Below are positions 1 to 7,527 of a stretch of 64,000 bases of DNA, piece after piece (position 1 is the first letter of the stretch; every line of letters starts with the position of its first letter). The notes under the pieces were generated by a model, which worked only from the letters and a program-made list of their open reading frames with translations, was not told the origin of the DNA and did not search any database. Source of the DNA: Chitinasiproducens palmae (GTDB taxonomy: Bacteria; Pseudomonadota; Gammaproteobacteria; Burkholderiales; Burkholderiaceae); assembly GCF_900095735.1 (NCBI RefSeq), contig NZ_FNLO01000008.1, positions 62,001-126,000 on the forward strand. The letters run 5' to 3'. Made by a program: the position numbers and the translations under genes.

Positions 1-449
1 CTCCCACCCAGCCGGACACCGTCTGGTTCCTGAATGGTCCGAATGCCAATCTCTACGGCCTCGATGCCAACCGGGTCTACGGCAGCGACAGCTATCCCAC
101 CTTGCAGGCCCGCTGCGAGGCGAAGGCCGCGTCGCTCGGTCTGACGCTGAAGTTCGTGCAGTCGAACTGGGAAGGGCAATTGGTCGACTGGATTCAGGAG
201 GCACGCGGCACCGCCGGCGGCATCATCATCAACGCCGCCGGTCTCACCTACTCGTCGGTACCGATTCTCGATGCGCTGCTGTCCTTTCCGGGCAGGATCA
301 TCGAAGTCCACATGAGCAACATCTGGCGCCGGGAAAGCTTCCGTCACCACTCCTATATCTCGAAAGCGGCCGATGGCGTCATCGCAGGACTCGGTGGGGA
401 TGGCTACGAACTGGCGATCGAAGCGATGTCGCGTCTGCTTCGCCGATGA
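1..449 (+). CDS. Type II 3-dehydroquinate dehydratase-like protein (5' end outside window)
   Basis: The visible 148 codons (frame beginning at base 3) carry the type II dehydroquinase pattern: LNGPNANLYG near the start, then a YG, the FVQSNWEGQLVDWI segment, EVHMSN and ESFRHHSY. The family forms dodecamers that interconvert 3-dehydroquinate and 3-dehydroshikimate. The catalytic Tyr of the lid (in VYG), the His of EVHMSN and the Arg of FRHHSY are present. The lid Arg expected two residues after the NLxG motif is replaced by Asp, with an Arg three residues later, and the usual THTS motif reads TYSS. This marks a divergent paralogue rather than the housekeeping AroQ; quinate or shikimate breakdown, or another hydro-lyase role, is possible. 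Its neighbour 37 bp downstream is a hydroxyacid dehydrogenase on the same strand. The start codon lies before the window. Confidence 0.85.
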   Translation, partial: PTQPDTVWFLNGPNANLYGLDANRVYGSDSYPTLQARCEAKAASLGLTLKFVQSNWEGQLVDWIQEARGTAGGIIINAAGLTYSSVPILDALLSFPGRIIEVHMSNIWRRESFRHHSYISKAADGVIAGLGGDGYELAIEAMSRLLRR

Positions 450-486
450 TGACAACCGCCTTGATCCGCCTCGACAGTCTCGCGTC

Positions 487-1446
487 ATGAACCGCCCCGC
501 CCCTTCCGCCGAACTCGGTACGCTCGTCTTCCATAGCGACTTCGACGACTTCGACACCTGGAAGCGCGCGCTTCAGGCCCACCTGCCGGCGTTGCGGATC
601 GTGCGCGCGCACGAGGTCACCGATTCGACCGAGGTCCACTTCGCGCTGGTCTGGAAACCGCCCAGCGGCTTTTTCCGCCAAATGACGCAGCTCAGGCTGA
701 TCGTCAACCTGGGCGCCGGCGTGGATTCGCTGACGTCGCGCGACGACCTGCCGGCGCACGTGCCGGTCACCCGCATCAGTGATCCGAACATGGCACGCAT
801 GATGGCGGGTTACGTGCTCTTCGCGACCCTCCGGCACGCGCGCGACATTCCGTTCTTCGAGGCTGCGCAGCGCCGCGGCGAATGGACTTACCGGCACCCG
901 CGCAATCCCGAGGACATCCGCGTGGCTGTGTTGGGCCTGGGCGAGCTTGGCGCGCGCGCCGCGAGCGAGCTGCAACGCCAGGGCTTCACGGTGCTCGGCT
1001 GGTCGCGCAGCCCGCGGCAGATCGAAGGGGTGCAGTGTCACGCCGGCCTCGATGCGCTCGACGGCGTGCTGACGCAGGCAGACATTCTGGTGATCATGCT
1101 GCCGCTGACCGCCGACACGCGCGGCCTGCTCGATGGCGCCCGGCTGGCGCGGCTGCCGCGCGGCGCCGCCGTCATCAACGTGGCGCGCGGCGCCATCGTC
1201 GATCAACGCGCATTGACGGCGCTGTTGGAGAACGGTCATGTCGGCGCCGCCACGCTCGACGCCTTCGATCCGGAACCCTTGCCCGGCGACGATCCACTCT
1301 GGTCGATGCCGAACGTGCTGATTACGCCGCACCTCGCTTCCGTCGCCATCCCGGCATCGGCCGCGCGGCAGATCGCGGACAACCTCGTGCGCGTGTCGAA
1401 CGGTGAGAGGCTGAGCAGCCAGGTCGACGTGCGGCGCGGTTACTGA
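487..1446 (+). CDS. D-2-hydroxyacid dehydrogenase, glyoxylate/hydroxypyruvate reductase A type
   Basis: A 319-residue NAD(P)-dependent D-2-hydroxyacid dehydrogenase. The Rossmann motif VAVLGLGELGARAA sits near residue 145. The NVARGAIVD stretch holds the catalytic Arg, DAFDPEPLP the Glu, and ITPHLAS the catalytic His. Length and the short C-terminal tail fit the GhrA subfamily, which reduces glyoxylate, hydroxypyruvate or other 2-oxoacids in the cytoplasm. The ATG at 487 is chosen because family homology begins a few residues after it; an upstream in-frame start would overlap the preceding gene. It lies 37 bp after the dehydroquinase-like gene, probably co-transcribed, and its stop overlaps the stop of the convergent FMN oxidase gene by 7 bp. 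The true substrate is unknown. Confidence 0.85.
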   Translation: MNRPAPSAELGTLVFHSDFDDFDTWKRALQAHLPALRIVRAHEVTDSTEVHFALVWKPPSGFFRQMTQLRLIVNLGAGVDSLTSRDDLPAHVPVTRISDPNMARMMAGYVLFATLRHARDIPFFEAAQRRGEWTYRHPRNPEDIRVAVLGLGELGARAASELQRQGFTVLGWSRSPRQIEGVQCHAGLDALDGVLTQADILVIMLPLTADTRGLLDGARLARLPRGAAVINVARGAIVDQRALTALLENGHVGAATLDAFDPEPLPGDDPLWSMPNVLITPHLASVAIPASAARQIADNLVRVSNGERLSSQVDVRRGY

Positions 1447-2645
1447 GACGCCTGCGGTGCCAGGCTGACCTCGCCGACGCCACCAACACCGAGCTGGCCC
1501 GCCGGCATGCCGTGCGTCGTCAACAGTTCGGCGCCCAGCTCGGCGATGCACGTGCAACCGAGGAGCCGCATGCAGGTCTGCAACTCCTTGTGCAGCATCG
1601 CAAGAACGTCGGCCACGCCGGCCCGCCCCGCCGCCGCCAGGCCATACAGCGGTGCGCGGCCGAGCAACACGCCGTGCGCGCCGAGCGCAACAGCCTTTGC
1701 CACATCGCTGCCCCGCTGGATACCGCCATCGATCAACACCTCGGCCGAGCGGGGCGCACTCGCGACGGTCTCGGGCAGAATGTCGAGCGGACTGCGCGCG
1801 CCATCGAGTTGACGTCCGCCATGGTTCGACAGCACGACGCCATCGACCCCGTATCCGAACGCGGTGCGTGCGTCGCGCGCGCTCTGGATGCCTTTGAGGA
1901 AAATACGGCCTTGCCAGTGTGTGCGCAGCCATGCGATATCGCGCCAGTTCAAGGTCTGGTCCATTCGATGCGTGCGCGTGCCGGTGACGTCGTCGATGCC
2001 GGCCGCCAGCCGCGCGCTCCGCGACAGGTTGACGAGTCTTGGCTGACCATGGGCGCCGACCGACGCCAGCCAGCGCGGATGCATCGCAAGATCCCACAGG
2101 AGGCCGGGCGTCCAGCGCACCGGCATCGCAAAGCCGGTGCGCGCATAGTCGTCGCGCTGGCCGAGCACCGGCGTATCGACGGTCAGCAGCAACGTCGAAA
2201 ACCGCGCTTCGCGCGCGCGTGCCATCAGGTTCTCCGCGATCCGGCGATCCTGCTGCACATATAACTGCAACCAGAGATCGCCGTCGCTGACCTCGCGAAC
2301 GTCTTCCAGCAGACTGGTCGACGCGGTCGACATGACGAACGGCAGTCCCGCCGCATGCGCCGCGCAAGCGAGCGCTTCTTCAGCTGCCTGTCTGAAGATG
2401 CCGTTGATCCCTGTCGGTCCGACCACCGCCGGCCACGCGACGCCGCGGCCGGCAAGCATCGCGCGCGTGTCCAGCGCGGACACATCACGCAGCACGCGGG
2501 GCTCGAACGCGAGCGCTTCGAACGCGGCACGGTTGCGACGCAACGTGACTTCGTTCTCGGCGCCCCCTTCCAGATAGGCGAATGCGAAACGCGGCAGGAA
2601 GCGCCGCGCCGCCGCACGGTAGTCGGCGACGTTGGAGCGAATCAT
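1440..2645 (-). CDS. FMN-dependent alpha-hydroxy-acid oxidase/dehydrogenase
   Basis: A 401-residue member of the lactate dehydrogenase (LldD), glycolate oxidase and mandelate dehydrogenase family, which oxidises L-2-hydroxyacids to 2-oxoacids using FMN. Visible motifs are FAYLEGGAENE near the N terminus, LWLQLYVQ, and the active-site loop SNHGGRQLDGARSPLD with the catalytic His and the substrate-binding Arg. The FMN phosphate-binding LIDGGIQRGSDVAKA and GVLLGRAPLYG follow. The ATG at 2645 is preceded by ACGAGA at a suitable distance; an ATG at 2666 has no ribosome-binding site. It is the last gene of a minus-strand run behind the ABC transporter genes (124 bp gap), so it probably acts on the imported compound or a product of it. 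Which hydroxyacid is used cannot be read from the sequence. Confidence 0.88.
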   Translation of the reverse strand: MIRSNVADYRAAARRFLPRFAFAYLEGGAENEVTLRRNRAAFEALAFEPRVLRDVSALDTRAMLAGRGVAWPAVVGPTGINGIFRQAAEEALACAAHAAGLPFVMSTASTSLLEDVREVSDGDLWLQLYVQQDRRIAENLMARAREARFSTLLLTVDTPVLGQRDDYARTGFAMPVRWTPGLLWDLAMHPRWLASVGAHGQPRLVNLSRSARLAAGIDDVTGTRTHRMDQTLNWRDIAWLRTHWQGRIFLKGIQSARDARTAFGYGVDGVVLSNHGGRQLDGARSPLDILPETVASAPRSAEVLIDGGIQRGSDVAKAVALGAHGVLLGRAPLYGLAAAGRAGVADVLAMLHKELQTCMRLLGCTCIAELGAELLTTHGMPAGQLGVGGVGEVSLAPQASQ

Positions 2646-2769
2646 GGCAGGTCTCGTGGACAGCATCGCGCTGACGGCGGAGCGTCGGCGCCGGCGCGCC
2701 AGCGGGCGGTCGACGCGCGCGGGCCGGCGGACGCGGCCAACCCGCCATGCAAGCCAAGCACGCACACGT

Positions 2770-3591
2770 TCAACGGCTCTCTTCGATGTTCAGGATCTTG
2801 CCGAGACCGAGGAAATAATTCGCGAACGCCAACAGGCTGGCGGTAACCACGATGTACACCACCGAGAGCGCGGCGAGGGTCGGGTCGGCGAACTGGCGGA
2901 CGTAGTTGTACATCGTGACCGGCAACGTCTGAGTCGCCTCGGTCGTGATGAAGAGCGACGCCGTGAACTCGTTGAACGACAGGATCGCGGCAAACAGCCA
3001 GCCGCCGAACAGCCCTGGCGCGAGCAGCGGCACCACGACGGTCAGCAACACTTTCACCGGCGGCGCGCCGAGACTCGCCGCGGCATTCTCCAGACGTTCG
3101 TCGAGATTCTCCATCGACACATAGACGCTGCGCAGCACGAACGGCAAGACCAGAATTACGTGGCACAGAATCAGGATTGCGTAGCCCCGCTCCATGCCGA
3201 CCTGCGCGACCAGCATCAGAAGGCCAAGCCCGATCGTGAATTGCGGCACGACCATCGGCATCGTCAGGATCGCCTGCAAGGCATCCTTACCTTTGAAGTC
3301 CAGCCGCTTGACGATGACGGCGATGCCGGCGCCGATCACCAATGCAATGATCGACGCCCAGAAGGTGACGATCAGGCTGGAGCGAAAGCCGGCCTGGAAA
3401 TCGGGATAGGTCAGCACGCGCCCGAACCAGTGCCACGACCACTGCTCGGGCGGGAACGACAGGATCGCCCGGTCGTTGAATGCCGCGAGCGTGACAACCA
3501 GAACCGGCAGCAGCAGGAAGGCGAGGATCGCGCAGATCAGGATCGGACCGGCAATCCGCAACGGCCACGGCAGGCTGCTCTTGATCTTCAT
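2770..3591 (-). CDS. ABC transporter permease, PotC-like
   Basis: A 273-residue inner-membrane permease of the binding-protein-dependent type, with about six hydrophobic segments starting at residue 12. The ATPase-contacting EAA loop is recognisable as NAAASLGAPPVKVL followed by VVPLLAPGL. It resembles PotC of polyamine-type importers. The ATG at 3591 is chosen over a TTG at 3606 because GGAG lies about 10 bases upstream of it. It starts 1 bp after the stop of the other permease, so translation is very likely coupled. It is the second transmembrane subunit encoded by the binding-protein operon. No ATPase gene accompanies it in this window. Confidence 0.9.
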   Translation of the reverse strand: MKIKSSLPWPLRIAGPILICAILAFLLLPVLVVTLAAFNDRAILSFPPEQWSWHWFGRVLTYPDFQAGFRSSLIVTFWASIIALVIGAGIAVIVKRLDFKGKDALQAILTMPMVVPQFTIGLGLLMLVAQVGMERGYAILILCHVILVLPFVLRSVYVSMENLDERLENAAASLGAPPVKVLLTVVVPLLAPGLFGGWLFAAILSFNEFTASLFITTEATQTLPVTMYNYVRQFADPTLAALSVVYIVVTASLLAFANYFLGLGKILNIEESR

Positions 3592-3592
3592 G

Positions 3593-4447
3593 TCAGTGCG
3601 CTCCAATCCGCTGCAGTCGCGCGGTGAACTTGCCGAAGACCAGCAGCGAGACCATCGTCAAGGCCAGACCGATGATGCTGAGGCTCGCGGCCAGCGGGAA
3701 GTTCAATGACGACAGGCCGAGTTGATAGACCAGCGTCGAGATGGTCGGCACGCGCCCGCCGCCGATCATCTGCGGCGTCGCGAACGCGCTGAAGGTCCAG
3801 GCGAACGCGGTGGTCGCACTGGCCAGAATGCCCGGCATCGACAGCGGCAACGTCACCGTCACGAAGATGCGAACCGGATTGGCGCCGAGGCTTTGCGCCG
3901 CGCGTTCATAGTCGCGGTTGATATGCGAGATCGCCGCGCCCAGCATCAGGACGGTCACCGGAATCGTCACATGCACCAGCGCCACCACCACGCCGAAGTG
4001 CGTGAACATCAGGTCCAGCGGCCATTCGATCAGGCCGAGCTTGCGCAGCAGCGTATTGACGAAGCCGTTGCTGCCGAGCACCACCGTCCACGAGTAGGTA
4101 CGCACGATCTCGCCGAGAAACAGCGGCGTGAGGGACAGGATCAGGATGATCGACTTCAGCGTGCGGTTGCGCACGCGAACCAGCGCATAGGCCAGCGGGT
4201 AGGCGAGCAGCAGCGAGAACACCATCGTCTCGATACTCAGACGCAGCGTGTTCCACAGTGCGTTCAGGTAGATGCCATTGCCGAGGCCCGAGAAGTTCTC
4301 CAGCGTCAGACCGCCGACGTCCAGCGACCCGGGCACGTAGGCGCGCAGGCTGAACTGGAGCACGGTCATCAACGCCGCGCACGTGCTCAGTGCCAGGATC
4401 ACCGCGGGCGCGATCATCCATCCCTTCAGCCTGCTGTACATGTTCAT
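3593..4447 (-). CDS. ABC transporter permease, PotB-like
   Basis: A 284-residue permease with a strong first membrane segment (residues about 10-30) and about five more. Its EAA loop is YERAAQSLGANPVRIF followed by TLPLSMPGI. It pairs with the downstream PotC-like permease to form the membrane channel of a polyamine/putrescine-family importer. The gene is 106 bp downstream of the binding-protein gene on the minus strand and is followed after 1 bp by the second permease. The family is also used for opines, amino-acid derivatives and other small cations, so the substrate is open. Confidence 0.9.
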   Translation of the reverse strand: MNMYSRLKGWMIAPAVILALSTCAALMTVLQFSLRAYVPGSLDVGGLTLENFSGLGNGIYLNALWNTLRLSIETMVFSLLLAYPLAYALVRVRNRTLKSIILILSLTPLFLGEIVRTYSWTVVLGSNGFVNTLLRKLGLIEWPLDLMFTHFGVVVALVHVTIPVTVLMLGAAISHINRDYERAAQSLGANPVRIFVTVTLPLSMPGILASATTAFAWTFSAFATPQMIGGGRVPTISTLVYQLGLSSLNFPLAASLSIIGLALTMVSLLVFGKFTARLQRIGAH

Positions 4448-4553
4448 GCCATCGTTCTTGGTGGGTTTGCCGCCGACGGCGACCCGGTCGCGCGCGGTTC
4501 ACCGCCGGCGGCGAGACCCGGCAGGGAAGCGGCGGACGGGTGCCGTGGACGTC

Positions 4554-5579
4554 TCAGTTCATGATGTTTTCGGCGAACCACTTGCGCCACGCCGGCGTCA
4601 GTTCGGCGCGCAGCTTCGAGTCGATGACGATGGTCTGCTTCTCCCACTGCGCGCGCGTCGTGAACACGCCAGGCAGCGCCGCATCCGCCGCGCTGACCGA
4701 GGCATTGTCGATCACCGGACTGGCCTTCTGCGACGCGACGATCTTGGCCTGGACCGCGGGCGACAGCGCGATATTGATGAACTTGTAGGCCAGGTCAGCC
4801 TTCTTCGAACCCTTCATGATCGCCATCGTGTCGACGCCGAGCACCGCGCCTTCTTTCGGAATGACGACCTTGATCGGCACGCCCTGCGCGATCTGGTAGT
4901 AGGCGTTCATCGACAGCAGCACCTGCACCGGCGTCTCGCCGGTCTGGATCAGCTGTTGGCCGTTCGCGTCGTCCGTGTAGAACGCCTTGAAGTTCGGCTT
5001 CAGCGCCTTGAGCTTGTCGGCACCCTTCTGCCAGTTCTTCGCGTCGCCGCCGGAGAGGATCGCGGCCACCGTGATGATGTGGCTGGGGTCCCAATCAGGT
5101 ACCGAAAGCTTTCCCTTGAGCGCCGGATTCCACAGGTCGTTCCAGCTGTTGAACTTCATGCTGGCCGGTACGAGATCGGTGCGATAGCCGATCGTATAGA
5201 CGTAGGCCCAGGTGCCGACGTGGTAAGGACTGATCCTCGCCTGGTCGACGACGTGCGAATAGTTCGACAGCTTGCTCGTGTCGAGCTTCTCGAAGAGGTT
5301 GCTGTTCGCGTACAGCCAGCCGACCTGCGAGGTGGTGACGGTGATGTCGCTCTCGGGCGACGACGCGAGCTTGGCCTTGTTGAGCCGGTCGATGGTGCCG
5401 CCGGTGACGTACTTCACCGGGACGCCGGTCTGCTTCGTGAATTCGCGGCCGATGGTCTGATCGATCATGTCCCGGAAGTTGCCGCCCCAGGTGCTGACGA
5501 CCAGCGCGTCGTCGGCGTTCGCGGAGCCCGCGGCCATGGCACCGAAGACGATGCTGGCGGTGAGTATTTTTTTGATCAC
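4554..5579 (-). CDS. Periplasmic solute-binding protein, PotD-like
   Basis: A 341-residue extracellular solute-binding protein (family 1, PotD-like). A GTG start at 5579 is chosen because it gives a clean Sec signal peptide: VIKKI, then a hydrophobic core, then cleavage after SANA before DDALVV. An ATG further upstream would add a non-signal leader. The mature part begins VSTWGGNFRDM and has typical PotD-like segments such as PVKYVTGGTIDRL, LVPASMKFNSWNDLW and GAVLGVDTMAIM. It captures a small, probably cationic or amide-type ligand in the periplasm and delivers it to the two permeases downstream. It is the promoter-proximal gene of the operon and faces a 716-bp divergent control region. Confidence 0.9.
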   Translation of the reverse strand: MIKKILTASIVFGAMAAGSANADDALVVSTWGGNFRDMIDQTIGREFTKQTGVPVKYVTGGTIDRLNKAKLASSPESDITVTTSQVGWLYANSNLFEKLDTSKLSNYSHVVDQARISPYHVGTWAYVYTIGYRTDLVPASMKFNSWNDLWNPALKGKLSVPDWDPSHIITVAAILSGGDAKNWQKGADKLKALKPNFKAFYTDDANGQQLIQTGETPVQVLLSMNAYYQIAQGVPIKVVIPKEGAVLGVDTMAIMKGSKKADLAYKFINIALSPAVQAKIVASQKASPVIDNASVSAADAALPGVFTTRAQWEKQTIVIDSKLRAELTPAWRKWFAENIMN

Positions 5580-5883
5580 TCGATACCCCAAAGGTTGAAA
5601 AGAGAGTCGCGAAGCCAACGTACGCAGAAGGACGACATCCGTCACCGGCGGCCATGCCGAGCCTCGTCATCCTTCCAGCCCGTGCTGCGCCGGCCGGGCC
5701 ACTGCCGTCAGTGGCCTTCAGTGGCCTTAAGTGGCCGTGAGCCGCGGTGCATGGTGGCGAGTGGTCGTGCGCGGTCGCAAGCAGTCGGTACGGGTCGAGT
5801 GGATAGTGAAAGCGCGCGCCGCGTTCAACAAGTTGCCTTTTCCGCTGGCGTGACTCGCAATTCCTGACGCCACGCTTTTTTGT

Positions 5884-5911
5884 TCATGCATGCGGTGGCG
5901 GGCATGCATGA
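5884..5911. promoter_or_regulatory. Perfect inverted repeat, candidate operator
   Basis: TCATGCATGC, an 8-bp spacer, then GCATGCATGA: two perfect 10-bp arms in the middle of the divergent region. Size, symmetry and position fit a transcription-factor operator, possibly for the LysR-type regulator at 7528-8508, although a T-N11-A LysR box is not obvious. It could instead form an RNA hairpin. Confidence 0.4.
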
Positions 5912-6181
5912 CGGACGGGTGGCCACCGCCTGCCAACCGCCTTCGCCGCACTCCAGCCACAGCGCCAGCCGCCTCGCCGCCTTCCGGCCGGGTCCCGTCG
6001 CCACCGGCGCCGGCGCGGCCTGGCTTTCGGAAATTCCGAGACACGGCCCCGGAAAAACCAAATTGGCAGCGCCGCCCGTCTGACCGACCATCTGATGCAT
6101 CGCGGCCGAGCGCCGGCGCCGCTTCGCAGCCGTTGCCTATGCGCCTGCCGGCCGAGCCGGGCCACGCGCGATGCCACTCCT

Positions 6182-6235
6182 CATGCCGCTCATGCCGCTC
6201 ATGCCGCTCATGCCGCTCATGTCGCTCGTGTCGCT
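6182..6235. repeat. 9-bp tandem repeat, six units
   Basis: Four identical copies of CATGCCGCT followed by two variants (CATGTCGCT, CGTGTCGCT). It lies 60 bp before the RidA start codon, in untranslated or promoter DNA, so copy-number changes could alter spacing or leader length. Confidence 0.85.
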
Positions 6236-6295
6236 CACTTCGCCCGCGCCACGCAAGGCGGCTCGTTCACCTTCCCTCACCTCCATCGTCGCGCC

Positions 6296-6709
6296 ATGAA
6301 ACACAAACGCATTCGGACGTTCAACACCAAGGCCACCTACCCGGAGCAGAAGCTCGACAACGATCTGTGCCAGGCAGTCGTCGCACGCGGCAGCTTCGTG
6401 TTCCTGCGCGGGCAGATCGGCCAGAATCTCGATACGTCGGAAAGCGTCTGCATCGGCGACGCCGCCGGCCAGACCGAGCAGGCGATGTCCAACATCGCCA
6501 TGCTGCTTGCCGAAGCCGGCGGGGAACTCGCCGACATCTGCAAGATCACCATCTACATCACCGACCCGCGCTACCGCGAAGACGTTTACCGCGTGGTCGG
6601 CAAATGGCTGAAGAACGTCTTCCCCGTCTCGACCGGCATCGTCGTCTCGGCGCTGGCCAGGCCCGAATGGCTGGTCGAAGTCGACGCGACCGCCGTCATC
6701 CCGGATTGA
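6296..6709 (+). CDS. RidA (YjgF/UK114) family protein lacking the catalytic Arg
   Basis: A 137-residue protein covering the whole Rid fold: FVFLRGQIGQN, TEQAMSNIAMLLAEAG, ICKITIYITDPRYRED and a C-terminal WLVEVDATAVI. Classical RidA hydrolyses reactive enamines/imines using an Arg in a PARS motif (Arg105 of E. coli RidA). Here the aligned segment is FPVSTGIVVS, giving Ser at about position 112. The protein therefore probably belongs to the Rid subfamilies without imine deaminase activity. The ATG at 6296 fits the family N terminus; longer frames run into repeat DNA. The DUF1028 gene follows after 24 bp, so the two are likely one operon divergent from the ABC transporter. Confidence 0.88.
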   Translation: MKHKRIRTFNTKATYPEQKLDNDLCQAVVARGSFVFLRGQIGQNLDTSESVCIGDAAGQTEQAMSNIAMLLAEAGGELADICKITIYITDPRYREDVYRVVGKWLKNVFPVSTGIVVSALARPEWLVEVDATAVIPD

Positions 6710-6733
6710 TCCACGCACTGCGAGGCACTGCCC

Positions 6734-7405
6734 ATGACGTTTTCGATCATTGCCCGTTGCCAGCGAAGCGGCCAATTCGGCGCCGCGGTGGCCTCGTCGT
6801 CGCCGGCCGTGGCCGCGCGCTGCATCCGCGCGCGGTCTGGCGTCGGTGCGGCCGCCAGCCAGAACATCACCGACCCGGCGCTCGGACCACGGGCTCTCGA
6901 CCTGATGGCCGGCGGCGACACGCCGGCTGACGCGTTGCAAACGCTGCAGCAGACACCGTTCATCGAATATCGCCAACTGATGGCCATCGATACGCATCGT
7001 CCGCCCGCCGTGTTCACCGGCGGCAAGGCGCTCGGTACGCTCGCCAGCGTGGTGGGCCAACACGCCGCCTGCGCCGGCAACATGCTGGCCTCGCGCGAGG
7101 TGCCCGCCGCGATGCTCGCCGCTTTCGAACGCACAGACGGGCCGCTGGCCGAGCGGCTGATGCAGGCCTTGCTGGCTGGACAGGCGGCGGGCGGCGAGGA
7201 AGGGCCGGTTCACTCCGCCGGCCTGCTGGTCTATGGCGATCTCGACTGGCCCATCGTCGACCTCCGCATGGACTGGGTGGAGGCGGATCCGGTCGCCGCG
7301 CTGCACCGCGCCTGGCAGGTGTATGCGCCGCAAATCGACGATTACGTGACGCGTGCCCGCGATCCGCGCAGCGCGCCGAGCTTCGGCGTGCCCGGCGATT
7401 TCTGA
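6734..7405 (+). CDS. DUF1028 family protein (Ntn-hydrolase-like fold)
   Basis: A 223-residue protein matching DUF1028 end to end: MTFSIIARC at the start, GAAVASSSPAVAARC, GNMLASREVPAAMLAAFE and LAERLMQALLAGQAAGG, then a C-terminal extension. The family is considered related in structure to N-terminal-nucleophile hydrolases. If that holds, Thr2, exposed after Met removal, would be the nucleophile of an amide-cleaving enzyme; this is inference. The usual RGxQSA segment after AGG is altered here to EEGPVHSAG. It is 24 bp downstream of the RidA-like gene. Association with RidA, a PotD-type transporter and hydroxyacid enzymes suggests hydrolysis of an imported amide or peptide-like compound. The function is not established. 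Confidence 0.85.
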   Translation: MTFSIIARCQRSGQFGAAVASSSPAVAARCIRARSGVGAAASQNITDPALGPRALDLMAGGDTPADALQTLQQTPFIEYRQLMAIDTHRPPAVFTGGKALGTLASVVGQHAACAGNMLASREVPAAMLAAFERTDGPLAERLMQALLAGQAAGGEEGPVHSAGLLVYGDLDWPIVDLRMDWVEADPVAALHRAWQVYAPQIDDYVTRARDPRSAPSFGVPGDF

Positions 7406-7416
7406 TCGCTTTTTTT
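7395..7416 (+). terminator. Weak intrinsic terminator overlapping the DUF1028 stop
   Basis: Stem GCGAT/ATCGC (5 bp, loop TTCTG) followed directly by seven T. The stem overlaps the TGA stop at 7403-7405. Two further TGATCGCTTTTTT-type copies follow to about 7436, so the T-tract signal is partly triplicated. Confidence 0.45.
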
Positions 7417-7527
7417 GATCGCTTTTTTGATCGCTTATAGGGCGTTGACGCGCCGTGCGAAGATCACCGTTACCTGCACCACCCCGGCGTTCGGTGGCCT
7501 GTCGCCCTGCTCCATCTCGTCCCGCTC

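Larger units (their letters stand above)
5580..6295. other. Divergent intergenic control region with repeats
   Basis: These 716 bp separate the transporter operon (minus) from the RidA/DUF1028 operon (plus). I find no convincing gene. The region holds a perfect 10-bp inverted repeat (5884-5911), short direct repeats of AGTGGCC at about 5710-5740, and a 9-bp tandem repeat (6182-6235) just before the RidA gene. It is the natural place for control by the LysR regulator encoded nearby. Confidence 0.7.

Noticed and set aside
379-2367. Long minus-strand open frame opposite the hydroxyacid dehydrogenase
   Set aside because: No domain, and it conflicts with two well-supported genes.
2632-5867. Plus-strand open frames through the transporter operon
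   Set aside because: Shadows of the permease and binding-protein genes: Arg/Asp/Gln-rich with no membrane segments.
5580-6295. A riboswitch in the leader of the transporter operon
   Set aside because: Only one simple inverted repeat and tandem repeats are seen; no multi-helix conserved core was recognised.
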